The position numbers and the translations under genes are program-made. Under the pieces are notes generated by a model. That model saw only the letters and a list, made by a program, of their open reading frames with translations, was not told the DNA's origin and ran no database searches. Positions 43,321 through 52,489 of a stretch of 64,000 nucleotides of DNA are shown piece after piece. The stretch comes from Egaibacter danicus. GTDB lineage: Bacteria > Pseudomonadota > Gammaproteobacteria > Burkholderiales > Burkholderiaceae_C. Position 1 is the first letter of the stretch; each line of letters begins with the position of its first letter. Location of the stretch: contig JADJII010000002.1 of assembly GCA_016707075.1 (NCBI GenBank), positions 310,001 to 374,000 on the forward strand. Direction: 5' to 3'.

Positions 43321-44550
43321 ATGGCAAAAGAATACAAGGACCTGGTCGTGGGGCTGGATATCGGAACCGCCAAAGTGATGGTGGTGGTAGCCGAAGTCCT
43401 GCCTGGCGGAGAGCTGAAGCTGGCGGGTCTGGGCATTGCGCCCAGCAACGGTCTCAAGCGTGGCGTCGTGGTCAACATCGACGCCACGGTTCAGAGCATT
43501 CAGCAGGCGCTGAAAGAAGCTGAGCTGATGGCGGATTGCAAGATTACCCGCGTGTATACCGGTATCACCGGCAGCCATATCCGGGGCATCAATTCCAGCG
43601 GCATGGTTGCGGTAAAAGACCGTGAGGTGACCCAGGCAGATGTGGCTCGGGTCGTGGAAACCGCCAAGGCCATCAACATCTCGACCGACCAGCGCCTGCT
43701 GCTGGTTGAGCCACAGGAGTTCATCATTGACGGGCAGGACGTCAAAGAGCCAATCGGCATGAGCGGTATCCGGCTGGAAGCGAAAGTGCATATCGTGACC
43801 GGTGCGCAAAGTGCGGCCGAGAACATCATCAAATGTGTGCGCCGCTGCGGGCTGGAAGTGGAGCAACTCATGCTCAATCCGCTGGCCTCCAGCCTGTCGG
43901 TGCTGACCGAGGACGAGCGCGAATTGGGCGTGGCGCTGGTCGATATTGGTGCAGGAACTACCGACGTGGCCATTTTCACCAATGGTGCCATCCGCCACAC
44001 GGCTGTCATCCCGATTGCTGGTGATCTGATCACCAGTGACATTGCCATGGCCTTGCGCACGCCCACCAAAGACGCGGAAGACATCAAGGTGGAAAGCGGC
44101 TACGCCAAACAACTGCTGGCCGATCCGGAAACCCAGGTTGAAGTGCCGGGTCTGGGCGACCGCGGGCCGCGCATGCTTAGCCGTCAGGCGCTGGCCGGGG
44201 TGATTGAACCACGCATTGAAGAGATCTTTTCACTGGTGCACCAGGTCATGCGCGATTCGGGCTTTGAAGAAGTACTTTCATCCGGCATTGTCCTGACCGG
44301 CGGCAGCTGCGTCATGCCTGGCATGGTGGAACTGGGCGAAGACATTTTCCTGAAACCCGTGCGTCGGGGCATTCCAAAATACACCGGCGCCCTGTCCGAC
44401 ATGGTGGCCCAGCCCCGTGCGGCCACAGTCATGGGCCTGCTGGAAGAAGCGCGGCTGGCGCGTTTGCGTGGCTTCAAGGTAGCCCAGAAAAACGGCTCCA
44501 TGAAAACGGCTTTTGGCCAGGTCAAAGACTGGTTCGTAGGGAACTTCTAG
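43321..44550 (+). CDS. ftsA: Cell division protein FtsA
   Basis: FtsA is an actin-like ATPase that anchors FtsZ to the membrane and recruits later divisome proteins. The 409 residues include the phosphate-1 loop VVGLDIGTAKVMVVV, the 1C domain with VYTGITGSHIRGINS, phosphate-2 loop LVDIGAGTTDVAIF, and the adenosine motif VLTGGSCVMPG. The C-terminal amphipathic membrane-targeting helix is GQVKDWFVGNF. The 172 bases before ftsZ hold no gene; ribosome site and perhaps a promoter for ftsZ lie there. Confidence 0.96.
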   Translation: MAKEYKDLVVGLDIGTAKVMVVVAEVLPGGELKLAGLGIAPSNGLKRGVVVNIDATVQSIQQALKEAELMADCKITRVYTGITGSHIRGINSSGMVAVKDREVTQADVARVVETAKAINISTDQRLLLVEPQEFIIDGQDVKEPIGMSGIRLEAKVHIVTGAQSAAENIIKCVRRCGLEVEQLMLNPLASSLSVLTEDERELGVALVDIGAGTTDVAIFTNGAIRHTAVIPIAGDLITSDIAMALRTPTKDAEDIKVESGYAKQLLADPETQVEVPGLGDRGPRMLSRQALAGVIEPRIEEIFSLVHQVMRDSGFEEVLSSGIVLTGGSCVMPGMVELGEDIFLKPVRRGIPKYTGALSDMVAQPRAATVMGLLEEARLARLRGFKVAQKNGSMKTAFGQVKDWFVGNF

Positions 44551-44722
44551 CCATGCAAAAAATATCCCTATTCACTGCTGCGCATTCCGGTTTTGTTCAT
44601 GACCTCACCAGTCCCCATTGGCGATGGCGATGCACCGATCCACCCGACGCCCGGGTGAACACAGAAACAACAAGACAACAATGGTTTATCAATTCAGGCA
44701 ACTGCAAATCAGGAGAGAAAAA

Positions 44723-45961
44723 ATGAGCATCGAAATGATTGAAGAAGAAGGTTTCAACCTGGGCACCCAGATCAAGGTTATCGGGGTTGGTGGTGGCGGT
44801 GGCAACGCGGTGGAACACATGATTGGCTGCGATGTGCAGGGCGTGGAGTTCATTTGCGCCAATACCGATGCGCAAGCCCTGAGCCGCAGCGTCGCGCACA
44901 AGACCATCCAGTTGGGCAGCAGTGGCCTGGGCGCCGGCAGCAAGCCTGACAAGGGCCGCGACTCGGCCGAGCTGGCCATTGACGACATTCGCGCCGCGAT
45001 TGATGGCGCGCACATGCTCTTCATCACCGCCGGCATGGGTGGCGGCACCGGCACCGGTGCAGCGCCTGTGATTGCACGTGTTGCCAAGGAAATGGGTATT
45101 CTGACGGTCGGCGTGGTGACCAAGCCGTTCGACTGGGAAGGTGGCCGCCGCATGACCAATGCCGACAACGGTCTGGCCGAACTCGAAGCCAATGTGGATT
45201 CGCTCATCGTCGTGCTCAACGAGAAGCTGCTGGAAGTGCTGGGTGACGATGTCACGCAGGACGAAGCCTTTGCCCACGCCAATGACGTGCTGAAAAATGC
45301 AGTGGGTGGTATCGCCGAGATCATCAATGTTCCTGGCCATGTGAATGTCGACTTTGAAGACGTTCGCACCGTCATGGGTGAGCCTGGCAAGGCCATGATG
45401 GGTACCGCGGTGGCCGCTGGCCCGGATCGCGCGCGCATTGCCGCCGAACAGGCCGTGGCCTGCCCGTTGCTGGAAGGCATCGACCTGTCTGGCGCCAAGG
45501 GTGTGCTGGTGCTGATCACCGCGGCCAAGGGGTCGCTCAAATTGAGCGAGTCCAAGCTGGCGATGAACACCATCCGTGCTTACGCTTCGCCCGACGCCCA
45601 TGTGATTTACGGTACGGCCTACGACGACGGCCTGGTGGATGAAATCCGTGTCACCGTAGTGGCCACGGGCTTGAGCCGGCAAGGCATCCGTCGCACGGCC
45701 CCGCCCCTGCAGGTGCTGCGTACTGGAACGGACAATGTACCGTTCCAGGTGCCGACTATGACCAGCGTGGTGGGTCAGCCGGTGAATGTTGCGGCAGCGG
45801 CATCAGCGGGCGTTGCACAGCCTGACTACCACTCCATGGCAACCCCCAGCGTCTGGCGCACCCGTGACCGCACGCAAGCCGCGGCCAAGGTGGACGCGCT
45901 GTCCAGCGGGGGCATGGATGACTACGAAATTCCAGCCTTTCTCAGAAAGCAGGCTGATTAG
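44723..45961 (+). CDS. ftsZ: Cell division GTPase FtsZ
   Basis: FtsZ is the tubulin-like GTPase forming the Z ring. The 412 residues show KVIGVGGGGGNAVEHM, the GTP signature GGGTGTGAAPVIA, the T7 loop region NVDFEDVRTVM with synergy aspartates, and the C-terminal peptide DDYEIPAFLRKQAD that binds FtsA and other partners. AGGAGAG 9 bases before the ATG at 44723 fixes the start; the linker (about residues 320-395) is variable as usual. Confidence 0.97.
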   Translation: MSIEMIEEEGFNLGTQIKVIGVGGGGGNAVEHMIGCDVQGVEFICANTDAQALSRSVAHKTIQLGSSGLGAGSKPDKGRDSAELAIDDIRAAIDGAHMLFITAGMGGGTGTGAAPVIARVAKEMGILTVGVVTKPFDWEGGRRMTNADNGLAELEANVDSLIVVLNEKLLEVLGDDVTQDEAFAHANDVLKNAVGGIAEIINVPGHVNVDFEDVRTVMGEPGKAMMGTAVAAGPDRARIAAEQAVACPLLEGIDLSGAKGVLVLITAAKGSLKLSESKLAMNTIRAYASPDAHVIYGTAYDDGLVDEIRVTVVATGLSRQGIRRTAPPLQVLRTGTDNVPFQVPTMTSVVGQPVNVAAAASAGVAQPDYHSMATPSVWRTRDRTQAAAKVDALSSGGMDDYEIPAFLRKQAD

Positions 45962-45973
45962 TAAAATAGTCCT

Positions 45974-46897
45974 GTGCTGAAACAACGAACCCTCAAGTCT
46001 CTCACCCGCGCCGTTGGCGTGGGGGTGCACAGCGGGCAGCGTGTGGAACTCACGCTGCGGCCTGCCCAGCCCGATACGGGGATCGTGTTTCGGCGTGTGG
46101 ATTTGCCGACGCCGGTGGACATTCCCATGTCTGCCAGTGCGGTGTCGGATACCCGCATGGCCACCACGGTGTCCAACGGTGGGGCCAAGGTGGCCACCGT
46201 GGAACACCTGATGTCTGCCTGCTCCGGTTTGGGTATCGACAACCTGTATGTTGACATTACGGCCGAGGAAGTGCCGATTCTGGACGGCTCGGCGGCCTCT
46301 TACGTGTTTCTGCTTCAAAGCGCGGGCATTGAGTTGCAAAACGCGCCGCGTCGATTCATCCGTGTGACCCGGCCGGTGGAGGTTCGTGAGGGGCAGGGTG
46401 CCTCTGAACGGTGGGCGCGCCTGGACCCATTTCATGGCTACAAGCTGAGCTTCGAGATCGATTTTGATCATCCTGCGGTGGATTCCACCGGCCAGCGTGT
46501 TGAATTCGACATGAGCGTTCATTCCTATTCACGCGATATCGCCCGGGCACGTACCTTTGGCTTCACCAAAGACGTGGAAATGATGCGCGTCAATGGTCTG
46601 GGCCTGGGTGGCGGACTGGACAATGCCATCGTGATGGATGACTACAAGGTGCTCAACGCAGGTGGTTTGCGTTACGACGATGAATTCGTCAAACACAAAA
46701 TTCTGGATGCAATGGGTGACATGTACATGCTGGGCAAGCCGCTGTTGGCAAGCTACAGCGCGTTCCGGTCGGGTCATGCACTCAACAACAAGCTGGTGCG
46801 TGAACTGCTCTCGCGCACCGATGCATGGGAGCTGGTGACCTTTGAAGACGAAAAGCTCGCCCCGAGCGGTTTTGCGCAACTGGCCAAAGCCTGGTAA
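45974..46897 (+). CDS. lpxC: UDP-3-O-acyl-N-acetylglucosamine deacetylase LpxC
   Basis: LpxC is the committed, zinc-dependent step of lipid A synthesis. The 307 residues contain TVEHLMSACSGLGIDN with the zinc histidine, EEVPILDGSAASYV, HKILDAMGDMYMLG with further zinc ligands, and the base-region FRSGHALNNKL. It starts with GTG 12 bases after the ftsZ stop and closes the dcw cluster, as in many proteobacteria. Confidence 0.96.
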   Translation: MLKQRTLKSLTRAVGVGVHSGQRVELTLRPAQPDTGIVFRRVDLPTPVDIPMSASAVSDTRMATTVSNGGAKVATVEHLMSACSGLGIDNLYVDITAEEVPILDGSAASYVFLLQSAGIELQNAPRRFIRVTRPVEVREGQGASERWARLDPFHGYKLSFEIDFDHPAVDSTGQRVEFDMSVHSYSRDIARARTFGFTKDVEMMRVNGLGLGGGLDNAIVMDDYKVLNAGGLRYDDEFVKHKILDAMGDMYMLGKPLLASYSAFRSGHALNNKLVRELLSRTDAWELVTFEDEKLAPSGFAQLAKAW

Positions 46898-46915
46898 GGC
46901 CGGATAGAGCATCCT

Positions 46916-47092
46916 ATGCTGTTGTTTCGCTGGCTTATTCTGCTGTTGCTACTCGGTGCAGCCGTTTCGTTTGCTTTTTACGCCGGCACCGGGCAAACCA
47001 GATACAGGCGCTATGGTCTGTTGACGCTCAAGTGGACGCTGATCGCCGCTTTCGGTTTTTTTGCAGTTCTGATTCTCGAACGCATCGCCTGA
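46916..47092 (+). CDS. Small two-helix membrane protein (58 aa)
   Basis: A 58-residue frame, starting MLLFRWLILLLLLGAAVSFA and ending AFGFFAVLILERIA, with two clear transmembrane helices (about residues 4-22 and 41-55) separated by a basic loop (GQTRYRRYGLLTLK). It starts 18 bases after lpxC, probably as the last gene of that transcript, and ends 10 bases before the convergent monooxygenase gene. I do not know a family name; the composition is strongly non-random for a chance frame. Confidence 0.65.
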   Translation: MLLFRWLILLLLLGAAVSFAFYAGTGQTRYRRYGLLTLKWTLIAAFGFFAVLILERIA

Positions 47093-47102
47093 AGCGCTGC
47101 TG

Positions 47103-48534
47103 CTACCTGACGCAATAGTCGTCGGGATCGAGTCGGCGCAAAGACCGTACGTACTCCCGTGTGAAGCCGGGAAACAGCGCCACGATACGCCCGCCCTCCA
47201 TTCGATACCAGCTGCGACATTGCGCCCAGACCGAACTTCCCAGCCGCAACTGTAACTGGTCGTTATAGGCGCGCATCACTTCCGGCTTCACGTCGATCCA
47301 GCGGTGCGTGCCGGTGCGTACGCTCTGCATACAGGAGATGGCATGGCCCACTTCAGGCTCGATGTACAGCAGCGTTGAAGTATGACCCGTGGCGGTATTG
47401 GGCCCCAGCATGAGGAACATATTCGGGAACCCGGCCACCGTGATACCGCGGTAAGCCTCAGGGCCACTGGCCCAAGCCTCGCGCAAGGTGCGTCCCCGCA
47501 GGCCGGTGACCCGCACTGAGGAGAGCAGATGCACCGCGTCAAAGCCGGTGGCGCAAACCAGTGTGTCAACCTCGCGCTCCCGGCCGTCCGCCGTGATGAT
47601 GCCATGCGCCGTGATGCGCTCGATGGCATCCGTCACCAGTTCAACGTTGGGTCGGACCAGCGCACGGTAGAAATCATTCGAGTAGATGATGCGTTTGCAT
47701 CCCAGCGGGTAGGGTGGACTCAGCTTCTGGCGCATGGCCTCATCAGGTACCTGGCGTTTCAGGTGCATGTTGGCCGTTTTCAGCATGCTGCGCCGGGCCA
47801 GTGTGCCGTCGTCGAAACCCCGTCGCCCGATTTCCAGCAGTTGCACCCAGGCCCAGCGCACCAGTTTGCTGTAGGGAGGAAAGCGCGCCAGCAGGCGATC
47901 CATGGTGGTGTAGGGCCGATCCAGCCGCGGCAAAACCCAGTTGGCGGTTCGCTGGAAAACATGCAGCTGGCCGGCCCTGTCTGCAATGGGTGGAATCAGT
48001 TGTGATGCCGGTCGAGCCTGTCCCGATTACGGCGACACGTTGACCGGTGATGTCGTGGTTGTGATCCCAACGTGCCGAGTGCAGGCGTTTGCCCTGAAAC
48101 ACGTCCAGACCGGCGATGTCCGGCCAGCGCAACTGGTTCAGGGGTCCGGTGCTGCAGACAAAGAAACGCGACCGCAAGGTGTCGCCACGATCGGTGGCAA
48201 ATTGCCAATGCCCGGTCGCCTCATCAAACGTCGCTTCGGTGATCCGGGTTGCCAGACGCATGTGTGCCAGCAGCCTGTAGCGCTCGGCCACTTTCTGCAT
48301 ATAGGCCTGGATCTCGGGTGCCGCAGCAAATCGCTGTTTCCAGTCCGGATTGGATGCAAAAGAAAACGAATATACCGGTGCCGGGACATCCACATGCGCA
48401 CCCGGATAGGTGTTGTCCCACCAGGTTCCGCCCAGGCCCACCTGCTTTTCGAGAATGACGAAATCATGAATGCCTGCACGCTGAAGCTGGATGGCCATAC
48501 ACAGCCCCGACATGCCCGCACCCAGAATCACCAC
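47103..48534 (-). pseudogene. Flavin-containing (Baeyer-Villiger-type) monooxygenase, frameshifted
   Basis: The N-terminal part has the FAD motif VVILGAGMSGLCMAIQLQRAG-like start, GGTWWDNTYPGAHVDVPA (typical of Baeyer-Villiger-type enzymes) and the NADPH motif VAVIGTGSTGI. Just after this, near 48001-48004, one extra base shifts the frame; the other frame continues the same protein (LIPPIADRAGQLHVFQRTAN to VDTLVCATGFD and a proper C-terminus at 47103). Repaired length is about 477 residues. The start is GTG at 48534, directly after the stop of the esterase gene (overlapping translation unit). These enzymes oxygenate ketones or heteroatoms; the pairing with an esterase suggests a ketone-to-ester-to-acid route, by inference. 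Confidence 0.85.
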
Positions 48535-48535
48535 C

Positions 48536-49486
48536 TCATGACGGGATGCACTGGGGGGCAGCAGCTGACAACGGTCCCAGCGCGAAGCGGGCTACCCGTG
48601 CAACGGCCTCGTCTGCGCTTCGCAGGGTTCCAGCATGTGTCTGAAAGACATGCCAGCGGTGGGCGGTGATCTCGCAACGTACTTCAACGTTCGCAGCCAG
48701 GAGTGCCTGATGCAGCTGCAGCGCCTGGCCGTGCAGCAACTCATCGGTACCCGCCTGGATCAAGGTGGGTGGCAGGCCTCGCAGATCGGCGTGAATTGGC
48801 GACACCGCCGGCGTGCCGGCGGGCGTGTCGCCAAGATAGTGCGCCGCGCAGGCTCTGGCCCAGGCCACACTCAGCATGGCTTCGCCAGGTGGCTCATGCA
48901 AGGGCGCATCCTGCATCGCCACGTCAACCCAGGGTGAGAACAGCACCAGGGCTGCGGGCATGGGTGACGCGCCATCGCGCAGCGCCAATGCCGTGGCCAG
49001 CGCGAGGCCGCCCCCCGCTGAATCACCGGCAATGATGACCGGCCCATGGTCTCGAAGTGCGTGGTACGCGGCCAGAGCGTCCTCCAGGGCTGCTGGATAC
49101 GGATGCTCGGGTGCCAGCCGGTAATCGAGTGCGAAGACGGGCAGGCCCGTGGCCAGCGCCAGGTGCGCGGTCAGGGCACGGTGCGTCGCCGGAGACCCCA
49201 CACAGTAGGCACCGCCGTGCAGATAGAGCAACACGCCTGGTTTTGCTGGCGGCACTGCGCGGCGACGCAGCCATTCTCCCCGCACACCGCCAACCTTCGC
49301 GGGTTCGATCAGGACGGTGCGCGGAACCAGCGAAACGCGCGACAGGCCCGCGAGCCACCGGCGCTGAAAGTTGATCGACCAGCGCGGCGAAAACACGGGC
49401 TTGAGAAGCAGCTTTAGCGTCCACCGCAGCAGTGCCGCAATCAGCCCCTCGCCGAGACCAGTGGGAACATGGACGGACATCGACAT
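48536..49486 (-). CDS. Alpha/beta hydrolase, hormone-sensitive-lipase family esterase
   Basis: A 316-residue esterase of the HSL (family IV) type: oxyanion motif YLHGGAYCVGS, nucleophile motif GDSAGGGLALA, acid in AGTDELLHGQA and the histidine in TAHRWHVFQTH. The N-terminal cap region is present. The gene is immediately upstream of the monooxygenase gene, whose GTG lies one base after the esterase stop codon, so the two form an operon. It could hydrolyse the esters or lactones made by the monooxygenase; that is inference from context. Confidence 0.88.
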   Translation of the reverse strand: MSMSVHVPTGLGEGLIAALLRWTLKLLLKPVFSPRWSINFQRRWLAGLSRVSLVPRTVLIEPAKVGGVRGEWLRRRAVPPAKPGVLLYLHGGAYCVGSPATHRALTAHLALATGLPVFALDYRLAPEHPYPAALEDALAAYHALRDHGPVIIAGDSAGGGLALATALALRDGASPMPAALVLFSPWVDVAMQDAPLHEPPGEAMLSVAWARACAAHYLGDTPAGTPAVSPIHADLRGLPPTLIQAGTDELLHGQALQLHQALLAANVEVRCEITAHRWHVFQTHAGTLRSADEAVARVARFALGPLSAAAPQCIPS

Positions 49487-49512
49487 GGCATCTCCCCAAA
49501 CGAGCTGTAGCG

Positions 49513-50061
49513 CTACCGGCTGCGACCGGCCTTGTAATTCCCGCCAATCTTGCCGCCCAATCCGCTGGCTTGTGCGAGCCGCGCCATCGCCCCGCCTGCA
49601 TGGGCGTGGGTGATGGCCAGGCCCAGCGCATCGGCAGCATCAGGCCCTGGCAGGCCGGGCAGCGTGAGCAGTCGTTGCACCATCGACTGAATCTGGCTCT
49701 TGTCGGCACGGCCATAGCCCACCACGGCCTGCTTCATTTGCAGCGCTGTGTATTCGGCCACCGGCAGGTCGTTTGACACCAGCGCGGTGACACATGCGCC
49801 ACGAGCCTGGCCCAGCAGCAGCGTGGACTGTGGGTTGACATTGACAAAGACGATTTCCACCGAAGTCATCTGGGGCTGGTAGCGCGCCACGACTTCACAC
49901 ACGCCGTCAAACAGCACCTTGAGGCGCGCTGGCAGTTCACCCTTGTCGAGATGCCGGGTGCTGATGGTGCCGCTGGCTACGTAGCTCAAGCGCTGGCCGT
50001 CGACGTCAATCACACCGAAACCGGTGGTGCGAAGACCCGGATCGATGCCCAGAATTCTCAT
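49513..50061 (-). CDS. ruvC: Holliday junction resolvase RuvC
   Basis: RuvC cleaves Holliday junctions delivered by RuvAB. The 182 residues begin MRILGIDPGLRTTGFGVID with catalytic D7; the second acid is E in SVEIVFVNVN, and the last pair is in DAADALGLAITHAH. ruvA and ruvB are not in the window after it. Upstream of its start lies a copy of the dispersed element, then the cdsA-like gene. Confidence 0.96.
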   Translation of the reverse strand: MRILGIDPGLRTTGFGVIDVDGQRLSYVASGTISTRHLDKGELPARLKVLFDGVCEVVARYQPQMTSVEIVFVNVNPQSTLLLGQARGACVTALVSNDLPVAEYTALQMKQAVVGYGRADKSQIQSMVQRLLTLPGLPGPDAADALGLAITHAHAGGAMARLAQASGLGGKIGGNYKAGRSR

Positions 50062-50075
50062 GTGGATGTTCTCAC

Positions 50076-50129
50076 GCTACTACTTTGGTAGCTACTTACG
50101 CATACTGGACGAGGGCTAGAGGCCAAAAT
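50076..50129 (+). repeat. ~54 bp dispersed element, best-preserved copy
   Basis: GCTACTACTTTGGTAGCTAC, TTACGCATACTGGACGAGGG and CTAGAGGCCAAAAT in sequence. It fills the gap between the ruvC start and the end of the cdsA-like gene. Its reverse strand supplies the last three residues and the TAG stop of that gene (FGL then stop, 50116-50126). Confidence 0.9.
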
Positions 50130-51105
50130 ACCACCTGGAAGAGTGAAAAAAGATGGGCGCTGCAAAACACAGCGCATCTACCCGGTCCAGCAACCCCCCG
50201 GCGCCGGTGACCGACACGCCGTCACGCCCCCAGTTGGGAATGCCGCGGTCCCGCTTCAGCGCCTTCATCACCAGATGGCCCAATGACCCCGCCACGCAGG
50301 CAACAAAGGCAAGCGCCAACGCCTGCCCAGGGGCAAAGGGCGTCAGACCGGCCAGCAGGCCACCGAGCACACTGCCCGCCAGCACGCCAGTCCACCAGCT
50401 GCGCCATGCAAAGCTGTCGCTGATGGCCGGCGCAGCGGGGGCGCTTTTGAACCTGCGTGAAGCCAGATACTGCACCACCATGCAGGTCTGCACCACCAAT
50501 ACCAGAAAGAACACCAGAAATGCACTCCGGTTCTGGAAGCCCCGGAAATTCAGCAGCAGCAAGGCTGGCACATGGCTCATGCCGTAGATGCACACCATGA
50601 TGCCCCATTGCAGTTTGGCGTTGCGCTCCAGAAACCGGGCAGGATCATTGGCCAGAGCGCTGACCACCGGAATGGCCAGGAACACATAGACCGGTATGAA
50701 CACCGTGAACAGGTCGAAATGCCGGGTGCCCACCAGCGTGTACTGAATGGGGAGAACGACGAAAAAGGCCAGTACCAGACTGCGATGATCGCCCCGGCGT
50801 GTGGGCGACAGCGTCATGAACTCCCGCAGCGCGAAAAACGACACCAGCGCAAACAGCACCAGCGTGACCGCGTCGCCCGACAGCCAGCCCACCCAGAACA
50901 CAAACACCATGACCCAGCTGGTTCTGAGCACGCCATCGATGCGGCTGAGCTCCCTGCGCCAGGCATCGGCTGCGGCGTCATCGCCCCGGTCCCGCAGCGA
51001 AAGAAGCAGCGCTGCGATGCTGGCCAGCAGCAACGCGCCAAACACCAGGACGAACATGGCCCCAATCTGCTGGGTGGCGGAGAGTTTGAGCAAGAACTGG
51101 TTCAT
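50116..51105 (-). CDS. CdsA-like phosphatidate cytidylyltransferase
   Basis: A 329-residue integral membrane protein with about eight helices and the C-terminal CDP-alcohol synthesis signature RDRGIPNWGRDGVSVTGAGGLLDRVDALCF, of which the part GGLLDRVDAL carries the catalytic aspartates. CdsA makes CDP-diacylglycerol from phosphatidate. The next gene upstream (9-base gap) encodes a PlsC-like acyltransferase, which makes phosphatidate; the pair resembles E. coli ynbB-type loci and may serve a secondary phospholipid route. The stop codon lies inside a repeat element, so the end may have been altered. Confidence 0.88.
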   Translation of the reverse strand: MNQFLLKLSATQQIGAMFVLVFGALLLASIAALLLSLRDRGDDAAADAWRRELSRIDGVLRTSWVMVFVFWVGWLSGDAVTLVLFALVSFFALREFMTLSPTRRGDHRSLVLAFFVVLPIQYTLVGTRHFDLFTVFIPVYVFLAIPVVSALANDPARFLERNAKLQWGIMVCIYGMSHVPALLLLNFRGFQNRSAFLVFFLVLVVQTCMVVQYLASRRFKSAPAAPAISDSFAWRSWWTGVLAGSVLGGLLAGLTPFAPGQALALAFVACVAGSLGHLVMKALKRDRGIPNWGRDGVSVTGAGGLLDRVDALCFAAPIFFHSSRWYFGL

Positions 51106-51114
51106 CGGTGTTTC

Positions 51115-51726
51115 TCAGACATCCCGCAGTGCGATGACAGCCTGCCGCGCGCGATCCAGAAAGGCGCGCCTCTCTTCGCTTTCGTCCAGTTGAATGGGTA
51201 CACCAAACGTGACCGAGCACAGCACCGGCACCGGCACAACTTCGCCTTTGGGCATTACGCGCTGGATGTTGTTGATCCAGGCGGGTACCAGCACCACATC
51301 GGGGTATTTGAGGGCCAAGTTGTACAGGCCCGATTTGAATGGCTGCGGTTCATCCGCATAGCCGCGGGTCCCTTCCGGGAAGAGGATGATCGAATCGCCG
51401 CTCTCCAGCGCGTCATACAGCGGCTGCAGCGGGTCCTGATCGTCAGTTCTCTCACGCTCAACGTAAATGGCATTGAACACGGCGGTGGTGATCCATTGCC
51501 TGAACGGTGTGCGGGTCCAGTAATCCTTTGCGGCAATCGGCCGCGTCCGGCTGCGCAACTCCTTTGGTAGCGCAGCCCAGATCATGATCAGGTCGGCATG
51601 GCTCTGGTGGTTGGCGAAATAAATGCGCTGCTCTGCCTTGGGCGGGCAGCCATGCCAGCGCGCCTGTGAGCCGGTGAGCAAGCGCACCAGGCCCAACAGG
51701 AAGTAGCTCATCAATTTTGCCAGCAT
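51115..51726 (-). CDS. PlsC-like 1-acyl-glycerol-phosphate acyltransferase
   Basis: A 203-residue acyltransferase with the HX4D motif NHQSHADLIMIW and the glycerol-phosphate motif FPEGTRGYADE, plus an N-terminal membrane segment (LMSYFLLGLVRLL). It is shorter than PlsC and may have a different acyl acceptor. The start at 51726 (MLAKLMSYF) is 10 bases downstream of the mtgA stop; the gene appears to be part of a minus-strand run from the RNase II-like gene through tonB-like, mtgA, this gene and cdsA-like. Confidence 0.85.
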   Translation of the reverse strand: MLAKLMSYFLLGLVRLLTGSQARWHGCPPKAEQRIYFANHQSHADLIMIWAALPKELRSRTRPIAAKDYWTRTPFRQWITTAVFNAIYVERERTDDQDPLQPLYDALESGDSIILFPEGTRGYADEPQPFKSGLYNLALKYPDVVLVPAWINNIQRVMPKGEVVPVPVLCSVTFGVPIQLDESEERRAFLDRARQAVIALRDV

Positions 51727-51736
51727 GGCGGCCTGT

Positions 51737-52489
51737 TCACGGCAATTCGGCGTCGCCCATGCGGGCCACAATGGTGGCGGCCCGACCGGCCACATAACCC
51801 GAGTTGGGCAGTTTCTCGAAATACTTGGGGCGCGGCAACATCACGGCCAGACGGGCGGCTTCATAGGCACTGAGCCGGGCCGCGGGCTTGCGATAGTAGT
51901 GCTGCGCCGCGGCCTCTGCGCCAAACACACCTTCGCCCCACTCCACGTTGTTGAGGTAAATTTCCAGGATGCGTTCTTTGCTCAGCAGCGTCTCCAGCGC
52001 AAAGGTCAGCACAATCTCCTGCCCCTTGCGCATCAGGGTGCGCTCGCCTGACAGAAACAGGTTTTTCGCGAGTTGTTGCGTGATGGTGGAGCCGCCAATC
52101 ACTTTCGGTGGTTTGGGCAGCTTCGCGGAGGGTTTGGCTTTCGACGCGGCAGCCGCTATTTGCTTGTCCACACGCTCCTGGGCCTTGGCATTTTTCTGCC
52201 AGGCCTTCTCAAGGGCCTCCCAGTCCACACCGTCGTGGTTGATGAAATCACCATCCTCCGACGCAATCACGGCACGTTTGAGGTTGTCCGAGATATCCGC
52301 GTAGCTGACCCACTGCTGGCGCCAGGGCAGCCGGCCCTTTTCATTGAGCACCCGCCAGGCTTCAGACCGCTCAAACGCGGTGGATTGCGGGTCCACCACC
52401 GCCATCAAAGCGATGCGGCCGATGAAATAGAGCTGCAGCGCCAGCGCGGCAACCAACGCCAGGCCAATCCAGCGCAGCGCCGGCTTCAT
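51737..52489 (-). CDS. mtgA: Monofunctional peptidoglycan glycosyltransferase MtgA
   Basis: MtgA polymerises lipid II without transpeptidase activity. The 250 residues show one N-terminal membrane helix (about residues 7-27), the GT51 motif ASEDGDFINHDGVDW with catalytic glutamate, GGSTITQQLAKNLFLSGERT and LLSKERILEIYLNNVEWGEG. Residues about 105-125 (AAAASKAKPSAKLPKPPK) are a Lys/Ala/Pro insertion that I do not expect in the family. It overlaps the tonB-like gene by 4 bases. Confidence 0.93.
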   Translation of the reverse strand: MKPALRWIGLALVAALALQLYFIGRIALMAVVDPQSTAFERSEAWRVLNEKGRLPWRQQWVSYADISDNLKRAVIASEDGDFINHDGVDWEALEKAWQKNAKAQERVDKQIAAAASKAKPSAKLPKPPKVIGGSTITQQLAKNLFLSGERTLMRKGQEIVLTFALETLLSKERILEIYLNNVEWGEGVFGAEAAAQHYYRKPAARLSAYEAARLAVMLPRPKYFEKLPNSGYVAGRAATIVARMGDAELP

